A stretch of DNA of 64,000 bases from JAGPCK01 sp964535575. GTDB lineage: Bacteria > Bacteroidota > Bacteroidia > UKL13-3. A program made the translations under genes and the position numbers. The stretch lies in assembly GCA_964535575.1 (NCBI GenBank), contig CAZHTC010000002.1, forward strand, positions 372,001 through 436,000. The letters are read 5' to 3'. The notes under the pieces are model-generated. The model worked only from the letters and a program-made list of their open reading frames with translations, did no database searches and was not told the DNA's origin. This document shows, in pieces, positions 26,557 through 34,322 of the stretch (positions are counted from its first letter, which is position 1; each line of letters opens with the position of its first letter).

Positions 26557-27137
26557 TGAATATTCTGCTGGTTGATAATTACGATTCCTTTACATTTAAT
26601 CTTCAGCACTACCTCAGGTCATTTAATGCCGGAGTAACCGTGTTGCGCAATAATGACCCGCAACTTGCCACAATTGATTTAAAAGAATACAGTGGGGTAG
26701 TTATTTCACCCGGTCCTGGCAAACCGTCAGAATCAGGAATGCTACAGCAATTTATTTCAGGCGTATTTGATAAAATATCTCTGTTAGGTGTTTGTCTGGG
26801 GCATCAGGCCATTGGAGAATTGGCCGGGGCCGAGCTGGTGCAAGCCGGAGTACCGATGCATGGAAAGATATCAGTCATACAACATTCAGGACATAAAATG
26901 TTTCAGGGTGTTCCGCAGCAGTTTAAAACTACCCGCTACCATTCACTTATCCTAAAAAATTTAAAACCCGAACTATTTCCAACAGCTTTTGCCACAACTG
27001 GCGAATTAATGGCTTTTGCTCACAAAAGCTTGCCTGTATGGGGTGTACAATTTCATCCCGAGGCCGTGTTAAGTAGTTTTGGGCATCAAATTATAAATAA
27101 CTGGCTTCATCTGTGCAGGCATAAGAATAGTTTTTAA
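26556..27137 (+). CDS. pabA: aminodeoxychorismate/anthranilate synthase glutaminase subunit (PabA/TrpG)
   Basis: A 193-aa class I glutamine amidotransferase that supplies ammonia to a chorismate-using synthase for folate or tryptophan synthesis. The N-terminus LLVDNYDSFTFNL and ISPGPGKPSESGM are diagnostic for the PabA/TrpG group. The nucleophile is Cys80 in GVCLGHQAIGE, and the other triad members are His167 and Glu169 in WGVQFHPEAV. Length is standard. No synthase component I is nearby, so PabA and TrpG cannot be told apart, or it may be amphibolic. The ATG overlaps the stop of the giant adhesin gene (TAATG), so its translation may depend on that gene unless an internal promoter exists. Confidence 0.93.
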   Translation: MNILLVDNYDSFTFNLQHYLRSFNAGVTVLRNNDPQLATIDLKEYSGVVISPGPGKPSESGMLQQFISGVFDKISLLGVCLGHQAIGELAGAELVQAGVPMHGKISVIQHSGHKMFQGVPQQFKTTRYHSLILKNLKPELFPTAFATTGELMAFAHKSLPVWGVQFHPEAVLSSFGHQIINNWLHLCRHKNSF

Positions 27138-27145
27138 TATATTTG
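27138..27145 (+). promoter_or_regulatory. candidate -7 element upstream of the alpha/beta hydrolase gene
   Basis: TATATTTG is a perfect TAnnTTTG match, placed just after the pabA stop and 13 nt before the ATG at 27159. No convincing TTTG lies at the -33 position. Confidence 0.35.
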
Positions 27146-27158
27146 GCTGTTTTTAGTT

Positions 27159-27929
27159 ATGGAATATCAATTAAAGGTAGAAGGAAAATTCAAATACATT
27201 GACGAAGGGCAGGGAGAAATCATTGTTCTTCTTCACGGGTTATTTGGTGCACTTAGCAACTGGAGGTCGGTGATTGAACATTTCTCATCCCGCTATCGTA
27301 TCGTAATTCCGTTGATGCCTATTTACGAAATGCCTATTCTCAGCACAAGTGCCGAGGGGCTGGCTGATTTTATTTACGAGTTTATAAAATACAAAGGCTT
27401 TGGCAAAGTAACGTTACTGGGCAATTCATTAGGAGGCCATGTGGCACTTATCTACACCAAAAAACACATGGAAATGGTGAGAAGTCTGGCCCTTACCGGA
27501 AGTTCTGGTTTATATGAAAATGCAATGGGAGGTTCGTTTCCTAAGCGGGGCGATTATGAATATATCAAAAAGAAAGTGGAATATACTTTTTATGCTCCTG
27601 AAACAGCAACCAAAGAATTAGTGGATGAAGTTTACTCCATTACCAACGACCGGAATAAAATTCTCCGGATTTTGAGTATGGCTAAATCGGCCATACGACA
27701 CAACATGCGTAAGGATATTCCTAAGTTCACTGTTCCTGCCTGTTTGATATGGGGATTGAATGACCGGGTGACTCCACCAGAGGTGGGCGAAGAATTTCAT
27801 ACCCTTTTTCCGGATTCGGAATTGCATTTTCTTGATAAATGCGGACATGCCCCTATGATGGAACAGCCGGAAGAGTTCAACCGGATTCTTGATTCGTTCC
27901 TCAACCGGATTTATCCTCCCTCAAAATAG
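27159..27929 (+). CDS. alpha/beta hydrolase
   Basis: A 256-aa cytoplasmic alpha/beta-hydrolase fold enzyme of unknown substrate. The oxyanion-hole region is LLHGLFGALSNW, the nucleophile elbow GNSLGG with Ser90, the acid is probably Asp202 in WGLNDRVTPP, and the base His230 in CGHAPMMEQPEEF. The complete triad indicates an active hydrolase. There is no signal peptide. Genes of this type often sit beside CBS, nadK and uppS genes in Bacteroidota, as here. It ends 9 bp before the CBS gene and is probably co-transcribed with it. Confidence 0.9.
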   Translation: MEYQLKVEGKFKYIDEGQGEIIVLLHGLFGALSNWRSVIEHFSSRYRIVIPLMPIYEMPILSTSAEGLADFIYEFIKYKGFGKVTLLGNSLGGHVALIYTKKHMEMVRSLALTGSSGLYENAMGGSFPKRGDYEYIKKKVEYTFYAPETATKELVDEVYSITNDRNKILRILSMAKSAIRHNMRKDIPKFTVPACLIWGLNDRVTPPEVGEEFHTLFPDSELHFLDKCGHAPMMEQPEEFNRILDSFLNRIYPPSK

Positions 27930-27938
27930 TAAAGGAGC

Positions 27939-28604
27939 ATGCGGGCCAACGAAATCTTATCAGATAAGTTGTTTGCATTGAAACCGGGCGACAGGTGTTC
28001 AAAAGCTCTTGAATTAATGAATGAATGGCAGGTAAGTCATTTACCGGTTGCCTTAAATAACAGAGTAACGGGCTATGTTACCTCTGACGAAATTGCCTTT
28101 CCTGACGAAGAGGATGATAGTATTGAAAAGTATATTCGCACCGATAAGCCAATAAAAGTAGGAGAGCAAATTCATCTGCTTGATTTGGTTAAATTTTTTG
28201 CGGAAAGCTCGGTGAGTTGCATGGCGGTGGTAGATGAAACTGATTTTCTAAAAGGGATTGTAGACGTAAAAGATGTACTACGGGAGTTAAATGGATTTTT
28301 CAGCTTTTCCGTACCTGGAAGTATCCTGTCAATTGAGATGAGTTCTTTTGATTATTCTATTAGCGAACTGGGTCGATTAGTTGAATCAAATGATTTAAAA
28401 ATTATCGGTCTTCATATCCGTCATGTAAATGGTACCGAAAACAGACTGGAAGTGGTTTTAAAACTGAACCGGAACGATATTCGTGGGTTATTGGCCACAT
28501 TAAGCCGCTACAATTATCAGGTTACTTCCGAAACAGTAAATCAGGAGGATTTGCAGCATCTCAAAGACAGGTATGATTCATTTATCAAGTATTTAAACAT
28601 CTGA
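27939..28604 (+). CDS. CBS-domain protein with C-terminal ACT-like domain
   Basis: A 221-aa cytoplasmic protein with two CBS motifs, residues about 5-60 (SKALELMNEWQVSHLPVAL) and about 70-125 (LLDLVKFFAESSVSCMAVVD, GIVDVKDVLREL), followed by an ACT-like domain (LSIEMSSFDYSISELGRLV, LEVVLKLNRNDIRGLLATL). The pair usually senses adenine nucleotides or amino acids; the output is unknown, with no catalytic domain attached. AcuB-like proteins share this layout. It is placed between hydrolase and Omp85 genes with short gaps, suggesting an operon running towards nadK. Confidence 0.85.
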   Translation: MRANEILSDKLFALKPGDRCSKALELMNEWQVSHLPVALNNRVTGYVTSDEIAFPDEEDDSIEKYIRTDKPIKVGEQIHLLDLVKFFAESSVSCMAVVDETDFLKGIVDVKDVLRELNGFFSFSVPGSILSIEMSSFDYSISELGRLVESNDLKIIGLHIRHVNGTENRLEVVLKLNRNDIRGLLATLSRYNYQVTSETVNQEDLQHLKDRYDSFIKYLNI

Positions 28605-28613
28605 GGTAATACA

Positions 28614-30044
28614 TTGAGCAGATTTCTGCAAAAAATAGTTCTCTGTTTTTTTCTGATTAGTTCGGGCAGCAGCCTACTTTTGCATGCACAGCAAATTAGT
28701 ATTTCCCCATCTGACGATTCGACTCGTTTTTTTACTTTAAAGACAATACTCATTGAGGGGAATAAGGTAACAAAGGATAAAATTATACTCAGGGAATTGC
28801 CTGTAAAAACCGGTGACAGGATTGCAGTTGTAGAAAAAGATACATTGGCCGTAAGATGTAAGCAGCAATTGGCCAATCTCTCCTTGTTTAATTCAGTTCG
28901 CGTTAGTTTTAATCCCGATTCTTCAGGCAATATTCTTCTCCATATAATCGTGGTAGAGCGATGGTATACCTGGCCCTTGCCCATTTTTCAAATTGCTGAT
29001 AGAAATTTTAACCAGTGGTGGCTTACCAAAGACCCCGAAAGATTAAACTATGGCATTGAGTTTACGCAATACAATATGCGAGGCAGAAATGAAACCATGC
29101 GAATAAAGCTACAGGATGGGTTTACCCGAAAACTTGAAGTAGCTTATACTCTCCCTTGGGTTGGTAAAAGTCAAACGGTAGGCGCATCATTTAAAACTTC
29201 CTATTTACAAAACAAAGAAATATGGTATGCCACCAAAAACAATAAACTGTTGTATTACCGTGATGCAACCAAACCTATGCTTGAACGCTATACAGCCCTG
29301 TTTACGCTTAAGTTCAGGAAGCATTTATATGAAACATCATTATTGAATCTGGCATATAACGATATTCAGATAGGAGATACAGTGGTTGAAAATACGCTGA
29401 ACCATGATTATTTGCTGGATGGGAGAAAAGCACAGCGGGCTTTCTCCCTTAGCTATACCTATGTGAACGACAGGCGGGATTATAAGTACTATCCTTTAAA
29501 TGGTAATTTAACTGTTTTTGAAATAGGGCATACCGGTTTAGGGATTTCAAAGGATGTAAATATTGGTTACCTCAGCATCATCAGAAATGAATATATCAAA
29601 CTGGCCGATAAGCATTATGTTTCAATAGGATTGAAAACAAAAGTCTCCATTCCGCAACGGCAACCATATAATTTTTACAGGGCACTTGGCTATGCCGACT
29701 ATGTTCGGGGATATGAATATTATGTAATTGATGGCCGACACTTTGCCTTGCTTAAATTAAATTACAATTATTGTCTTTTCACTAAAGAAGGGTATTATGA
29801 TTTTATTCCTTTCTACCGTATCAGGCATATTCCATTCAGCGTTTATGCAAATGTTTTTAACGACTGGGGGTATACCGTAAATGATGCTTACAAAGCATCA
29901 AACAGCTATTCCAATAGTGCACTTTACAGTATTGGAGCCGGATTGGATTTTGTGGCTTTCTATGACAAAGTGTTCAGAATGGAATTTGCTTTAAACAAGC
30001 AGGGGAGAGCCGGATTATATTTACATTTGCAATATCCTCTTTAA
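28614..30044 (+). CDS. Omp85-superfamily outer-membrane protein with a single visible POTRA domain
   Basis: A 476-aa protein. It starts with TTG: the frame has a stop at 28602 and no ATG before the signal peptide (MSRFLQKIVLCFFLI, ending HAQ). A POTRA-like domain follows (LKTILIEGNKVTKDKIILRE, QLANLSLFNSVRVSF), then a predicted beta-barrel with many alternating aromatic strands ending in FALNKQGRAGLYLHLQY. This is the BamA/TamA-like layout but much smaller than BamA (842 aa at 34312), so it is a different family member. Possible roles are insertion of selected outer-membrane proteins or lipid or polypeptide transport; nothing more specific can be claimed. It sits immediately upstream of nadK. 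Confidence 0.8.
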   Translation: MSRFLQKIVLCFFLISSGSSLLLHAQQISISPSDDSTRFFTLKTILIEGNKVTKDKIILRELPVKTGDRIAVVEKDTLAVRCKQQLANLSLFNSVRVSFNPDSSGNILLHIIVVERWYTWPLPIFQIADRNFNQWWLTKDPERLNYGIEFTQYNMRGRNETMRIKLQDGFTRKLEVAYTLPWVGKSQTVGASFKTSYLQNKEIWYATKNNKLLYYRDATKPMLERYTALFTLKFRKHLYETSLLNLAYNDIQIGDTVVENTLNHDYLLDGRKAQRAFSLSYTYVNDRRDYKYYPLNGNLTVFEIGHTGLGISKDVNIGYLSIIRNEYIKLADKHYVSIGLKTKVSIPQRQPYNFYRALGYADYVRGYEYYVIDGRHFALLKLNYNYCLFTKEGYYDFIPFYRIRHIPFSVYANVFNDWGYTVNDAYKASNSYSNSALYSIGAGLDFVAFYDKVFRMEFALNKQGRAGLYLHLQYPL

Positions 30045-30055
30045 AAAGCCAGCCA

Positions 30056-30934
30056 ATGGAAGTAGCCATTTACAGCAGAACCCTTACTGAAAAAACAGAG
30101 TCGGTTTTATTATCGCTAATCTCCGAATTAGAAGAGGCAGGTATTGGTTTTCATATTTATTCACCGCTGGCAAAGGAGTTAAAAAAAATAAATCCCGGGG
30201 TATTGCTGAAAAGTGTTTTTACCAACACAAATCAATTAAACCAGCAGGCCGATTTTTTAATTAGTGTTGGGGGTGACGGAACCATGCTTGACACAGTGGT
30301 TTTGGTAAAAGATTCAAATATTCCGGTGTTGGGTATAAATACCGGTCGATTAGGCTTTTTGGCCAATGTGTCAAAAAACGATTTGCAGTTAGCTATTTCT
30401 GAATTAGCCAAAGGACACTTTACCATTGACCAGCGTTCGCTGCTAAGTTTAAATTCAAATGACAGTACGTTTGCAGGGGAGAATATTGCGTTAAATGATC
30501 TGGTTATTCATAAAAATGCCAGTTCATCAATGATTGTAGTTCATACATTTATTAACGGGGAATATCTAAATTCCTATTGGTCAGATGGGGTAATCATCTC
30601 CACCCCAACCGGGTCAACGGGCTATTCGTTAAGTTGCGGTGGCCCCATTTTATTTCCAAAGTCATCGAGCTTTTGCATCACCCCGATTGCACCTCATAAC
30701 CTGAATGTGAGGCCAATAATAGTTTCTGATGAGCATGTAATATCTTTTGAAATCGAAGGCAGAACAAATTCTTTTATGGTAAGTATGGATTCAAGAACAA
30801 ATGTTTTGCCTATGGGGGTTCAACTGGCCGTACGGAAGGCTGATTTTCAGTTTAACATACTGAAATTCAATAATGAAAATTATTTGGAGACCCTTAGAGA
30901 GAAACTTATGTGGGGATTAGATAACAGAAATTAA
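30056..30934 (+). CDS. nadK: NAD kinase
   Basis: A 292-aa cytoplasmic enzyme that phosphorylates NAD+ to NADP+. The ATP/NAD-binding GGDGT motif is at residues 73-77 (ISVGGDGTMLDTVV), followed by VLGINTGRLGFLAN and the second conserved region DGVIISTPTGSTGYSLSCGG. The length matches Bacteroidota NadK. It begins 11 bp after the Omp85-type gene and is the last gene before a well-formed promoter at 30938, so a transcript boundary probably lies just after it. Confidence 0.96.
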   Translation: MEVAIYSRTLTEKTESVLLSLISELEEAGIGFHIYSPLAKELKKINPGVLLKSVFTNTNQLNQQADFLISVGGDGTMLDTVVLVKDSNIPVLGINTGRLGFLANVSKNDLQLAISELAKGHFTIDQRSLLSLNSNDSTFAGENIALNDLVIHKNASSSMIVVHTFINGEYLNSYWSDGVIISTPTGSTGYSLSCGGPILFPKSSSFCITPIAPHNLNVRPIIVSDEHVISFEIEGRTNSFMVSMDSRTNVLPMGVQLAVRKADFQFNILKFNNENYLETLREKLMWGLDNRN

Positions 30935-30937
30935 TTA

Positions 30938-30969
30938 TTTGTATATTCTAAAGAAAAAAAATACATTTG
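30938..30969 (+). promoter_or_regulatory. Bacteroidota-type promoter of the DUF6089-uppS-bamA-ompH cluster
   Basis: TTTG (30938-30941), a 20-nt spacer and TACATTTG (30962-30969) match the TTTG-N19-21-TAnnTTTG consensus perfectly, 22 nt upstream of the ATG at 30992. It is the best promoter match I found and heads the envelope-assembly genes. Confidence 0.7.
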
Positions 30970-30991
30970 TAAGTCTTTACAAAACTGCCTC

Positions 30992-31807
30992 ATGAGAATC
31001 AGAATAACAATATTTCTACTGCTCCTTTTCATTTCCTTCGGTTCGAGGGCTCAATTTGACCTAGGAGGGTTTGCTGGTACCTGTCTTTATCAGGGTGATA
31101 TAACCAATAATTTCGTTGGCCATGCAAGTTTTGCTTTTGGTGGAACTTTGCGATATAATTTAAACCCCTACATGGCAGTTCGTACTGGTCTTTCTTACGG
31201 TAAAATTGCTGGAGATGATAAAGACGCAAAAGAAAAAGGCAGAAAAAAAAGAAACCTTAGTTTTCAGTCACCTGTTTTAGAGTTTAGTCTTATTGGAGAG
31301 TATAATATTTTTGGCTATAACTCTGGTTCTCGCAGACGTTTCCCTGGTATGACTCGTTCAAAGTGGACACCTTACGCTTTTGGTGGAGTTTCTTATTTTA
31401 TGTTTAACCCAACAACATCTTACAAAGGTGTAACCTACCAATTGTCTAAAATTGCAACAGAACAGCAAAAAAGCTACAGTACCATGCAGGTTTCATTACC
31501 TGTAGGGCTTGGGGTGAAATACAATTTCGAGCGGTTCTGGACTATTGGATTTGAAATCGGATACCGTAAAACTTTTACCGATTACCTTGATGATGTAAGT
31601 GGGAAATCAATTGACTTCAATACTGCATTGGACCCTATTGCTGCGGGTTTAAGTGACAGATCAAGGGAGTTAACAGCCGATGGTTCTTCGGCATTTCAAG
31701 CTTCAACCTATAACAGGGGTAATTCAAAAAATCTCGACTCGTATACCTTCATTTGTATAACAATTGCAAAAGATTTAGGTAATACCTACGGCAGACGTAG
31801 AAGGTAA
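30992..31807 (+). CDS. DUF6089-like outer-membrane beta-barrel protein, copy 1
   Basis: A 271-aa secreted protein, probably an eight-stranded-type outer-membrane barrel. A signal peptide (MRIRITIFLLLLFISFGSRA) is followed by DLGGFAGTCLYQGDI, RNLSFQSPVLEFSLIGEYN, YAFGGVSYFMFNP, LPVGLGVKYNFERFWTIGFE and TDYLDDVSGK. The same blocks recur in the two following genes. Proteins of this family often stand next to uppS and bamA in Bacteroidota, but their function is not established. The family assignment is from memory. It differs from its two paralogues by a basic KEKGRKKRN stretch. Confidence 0.8.
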   Translation: MRIRITIFLLLLFISFGSRAQFDLGGFAGTCLYQGDITNNFVGHASFAFGGTLRYNLNPYMAVRTGLSYGKIAGDDKDAKEKGRKKRNLSFQSPVLEFSLIGEYNIFGYNSGSRRRFPGMTRSKWTPYAFGGVSYFMFNPTTSYKGVTYQLSKIATEQQKSYSTMQVSLPVGLGVKYNFERFWTIGFEIGYRKTFTDYLDDVSGKSIDFNTALDPIAAGLSDRSRELTADGSSAFQASTYNRGNSKNLDSYTFICITIAKDLGNTYGRRRR

Positions 31808-31833
31808 CATTTTTGATTGGGAAATAGATTTAG

Positions 31834-32694
31834 ATGCAACGGAAATTAGGAGCTTCTCATTTTCTTCTTTTAGGATTCCTCTTGTTTTTTTTTAAACCCT
31901 TAAGAGCTCAACAATTAGAATTTGGTATTCTGGTTGGCACTACTAATTATTCTGGGGAGTTATCAGGTTTCCAAGTACGAACTGATATGTTTAAGCCGGC
32001 ATTCGGATTGGTAACTAGGTATAATTTGAGTCCAAGAATTTCCCTTAAAGGAAGTGTTTTTTATGGTGAGATTGCAGGAGCTGATAGTTTGAGTAATGAT
32101 AAGAAGCAAAAGGCCCGCAACCTTAGTTTTCAATCTGGTATTTTTGAATTTTCAGGTCAGGTAGAGTTCAATCTGGTTTCTTATAATCCAGGTGCCAAAA
32201 ACGGGAAATACCACAAAGTTATTCCTTGCCTTTTTTCCGGAATTGCTATTTACAAATACAATCCTAAAGCAAATTATAAAGGGCAATGGTGGGAGTTGCA
32301 ACCTCTGGGAACCGAGGGGCAAGGAACCACTCAGTTTCAAGACAGAAAAAAATACGCCCTTACTCAGGTTGCCATTCCTGTTGGTGCAGGAGTGAAATTT
32401 GAACTTTCAAAAAGAATAGGAGTTAGTTTTGAAGCAGGTGCCCGATTTACATTTAATGATTATTTGGATGATGTAAGTAAAACATATGTTGATACAACTT
32501 ACATCAGAGCTGCTTATGGACCCATTGCATCGGCATTGTCAAACCGTTCAGGGGAAACCGGGAGTTTAACTCCTGCCTTACCAGGTCAAAACCGGGGAAA
32601 CAAAGCTAATTTTGACTGGTACTATTTTGGCGGAATTACCATTACGTTTAAACTTTCTACCAAAAGAGATCTTTGTCCGGCTATTGGTAGATAA
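31834..32694 (+). CDS. DUF6089-like outer-membrane beta-barrel protein, copy 2
   Basis: A 286-aa paralogue of the neighbouring proteins. After a signal peptide (LGFLLFFFKPLRAQQ) it has LEFGILVGTTNYSGELSG, RNLSFQSGIFEFSGQVEFN, LGTEGQGTTQF, IPVGAGVKFELSKRIGVSFE and FNDYLDDVSKTYVD. Copies 2 and 3 share the LGTEGQG insertion, which copy 1 lacks, so they are probably the closer pair. It lies 26 bp after copy 1. Function unknown. Confidence 0.8.
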   Translation: MQRKLGASHFLLLGFLLFFFKPLRAQQLEFGILVGTTNYSGELSGFQVRTDMFKPAFGLVTRYNLSPRISLKGSVFYGEIAGADSLSNDKKQKARNLSFQSGIFEFSGQVEFNLVSYNPGAKNGKYHKVIPCLFSGIAIYKYNPKANYKGQWWELQPLGTEGQGTTQFQDRKKYALTQVAIPVGAGVKFELSKRIGVSFEAGARFTFNDYLDDVSKTYVDTTYIRAAYGPIASALSNRSGETGSLTPALPGQNRGNKANFDWYYFGGITITFKLSTKRDLCPAIGR

Positions 32695-32726
32695 AATAAT
32701 AGCACCCTTTTTTCGTTTACATCGCT

Positions 32727-33542
32727 ATGCAAAGAAAGCTTAAAATACTGAGCGTTTTTTTTCTGATCTGTTTCAGTTTGCAAGCACAAAATACCGAATT
32801 GGGTATTTTGGTCGGTGCTTCAAATTATCTGGGTGAACTTGCTCCTGATATTGCCTTCAATGAAACAAAATGGAACGGGGGGCTTTTTGTTAGAAACAGA
32901 TTATCCAGATATTTTGCCCTGCGGCACAATATGATCTTAGGCAGAATTTCGGGACACGATGCCAATTTTGAGTTTAATCAGTTGCGAAATCTGAGTTTCA
33001 GGTCAAACGTGTTTGAAATTTCATCAATTGTAGAGTTTAATTTTTTACCATTTGGAACGCAAAGGCAAAAAAAGGAACGGGCATTTACTTCTTATGCTTT
33101 TGTAGGATTGGGCTTTTTTAAATTTAATCCTAAGTCGCAATTTGGCACCAAATGGGTTGAATTAAAAGCGCTGGGTACCGAAGGGCAGGGATTAAACGGA
33201 GCTAAAGGATATAGTTTGGTGAGCGTGTGTATCCCTTTTGGAATGGGGCTAAAATATAACCTGAATAAACTGTGGACTCTTGGATTGGAGCTGGGATTCA
33301 GAAGGACATACACAGATTATCTGGATGATGTAAGTAAAAAATACCCCGATTTTGCAGCGGCAGGCCAACCTCAGGCTATGACTTTATCCGATAGGTCGGG
33401 TGAGGTAAACGGAGGAAAATACCTTGCTGCTCCTGGCGACATAAGAGGAAATCCGGCAGATAAAGATTGGTATATATTTAACACAATTGTGCTCTCCTTC
33501 CGAATTATTAAGCCTGAGGTATGCAAAGGGAATTTTTATTAG
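32727..33542 (+). CDS. DUF6089-like outer-membrane beta-barrel protein, copy 3
   Basis: A 271-aa paralogue. The signal peptide (MQRKLKILSVFFLICFSLQAQ) is followed by TELGILVGASNYLGELAPD, RNLSFRSNVFEISSIVEFN, YAFVGLGFFKFNP, LKALGTEGQGLNG, IPFGMGLKYNLNKLWTLGLE and YTDYLDDVSKKYPDF. The spacing of blocks is the same as in copies 1 and 2. This copy directly precedes uppS (27 bp), the position the single DUF6089 gene usually occupies, so it may be the ancestral copy; that is inference. Confidence 0.82.
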   Translation: MQRKLKILSVFFLICFSLQAQNTELGILVGASNYLGELAPDIAFNETKWNGGLFVRNRLSRYFALRHNMILGRISGHDANFEFNQLRNLSFRSNVFEISSIVEFNFLPFGTQRQKKERAFTSYAFVGLGFFKFNPKSQFGTKWVELKALGTEGQGLNGAKGYSLVSVCIPFGMGLKYNLNKLWTLGLELGFRRTYTDYLDDVSKKYPDFAAAGQPQAMTLSDRSGEVNGGKYLAAPGDIRGNPADKDWYIFNTIVLSFRIIKPEVCKGNFY

Positions 33543-33569
33543 TATTTTCGCCCGATTGAGCAAATTCGG

Positions 33570-34322
33570 ATGCCTTATAAAGATAAAATAAGTAAAACAA
33601 AACTTCCCGCCCACATCGCAATTATTATGGATGGAAACGGGAGGTGGGCAAAAAGCAAAGGTAAGTTTCGTATTTTCGGTCACAAAAACGGGGTAAAGGC
33701 GGTAAGGGAAGTAAGTGAAGCATGTGCTGAAATTGGTGTGAAAAATCTTACCCTCTATGCTTTTTCTACCGAAAACTGGAACAGACCAATGGCTGAAGTA
33801 AATGCATTGATGGAGCTTTTGGTAAAAACAATAAGTTCTGAAACAAAAACACTAATGAAAAACAATATCAGGTTAAACGCAATTGGTGACCTGAAATCCT
33901 TGCCCAAATCGTGCTTAAAAGAATTGAATGAGGCGATGGAGACAACAGCCTCAAATACCCGAATGAATCTGATACTGGCTTTGAGTTACAGTGCCAAATG
34001 GGATATAATAAACTCAGTAAAGTCAATAGCACAAAAGGTGAAGAGTGAAAAAATTTCTGTCAGTGATATTAACGAAGAATTATTTACATCCGAATTATCT
34101 ACCCGCAAATGGCCGCATCCCGAGCTGCTAATAAGAACCAGTGGAGAGCACCGAATCAGTAATTTTCTTTTGTGGGAATTAGCTTACAGCGAATTTTATT
34201 TTACCTCAACTCTATGGCCAGATTTTACGAAAGAAGATTTATATAAAGCAATTGTTGATTACCAGCAAAGGGAACGAAGATTTGGAAAAACCAGCGAACA
34301 AATTACAACGGATGAGAATTAG
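33570..34322 (+). CDS. uppS: isoprenyl transferase (undecaprenyl diphosphate synthase)
   Basis: A 250-aa cis-prenyltransferase that makes undecaprenyl diphosphate, the lipid carrier for peptidoglycan and surface glycans. The signature HIAIIMDGNGRWAKSKG holds the catalytic Asp (about residue 21). TLYAFSTENWNRP and LLIRTSGEHRISNFLLWELA are the other conserved blocks; the family usually has RTxGExRxSNF, matched here. It acts at the inner-membrane face. Its product is needed by the glycan cluster earlier in the window. It overlaps bamA by 11 bp, indicating coupling. Confidence 0.97.
   Translation: MPYKDKISKTKLPAHIAIIMDGNGRWAKSKGKFRIFGHKNGVKAVREVSEACAEIGVKNLTLYAFSTENWNRPMAEVNALMELLVKTISSETKTLMKNNIRLNAIGDLKSLPKSCLKELNEAMETTASNTRMNLILALSYSAKWDIINSVKSIAQKVKSEKISVSDINEELFTSELSTRKWPHPELLIRTSGEHRISNFLLWELAYSEFYFTSTLWPDFTKEDLYKAIVDYQQRERRFGKTSEQITTDEN

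Noticed and set aside
30992..33542. The three DUF6089-like genes as a recent tandem duplication or assembly artefact
   Set aside because: The nucleotide sequences are clearly diverged with different lengths and insertions, so the copies are old and genuine.
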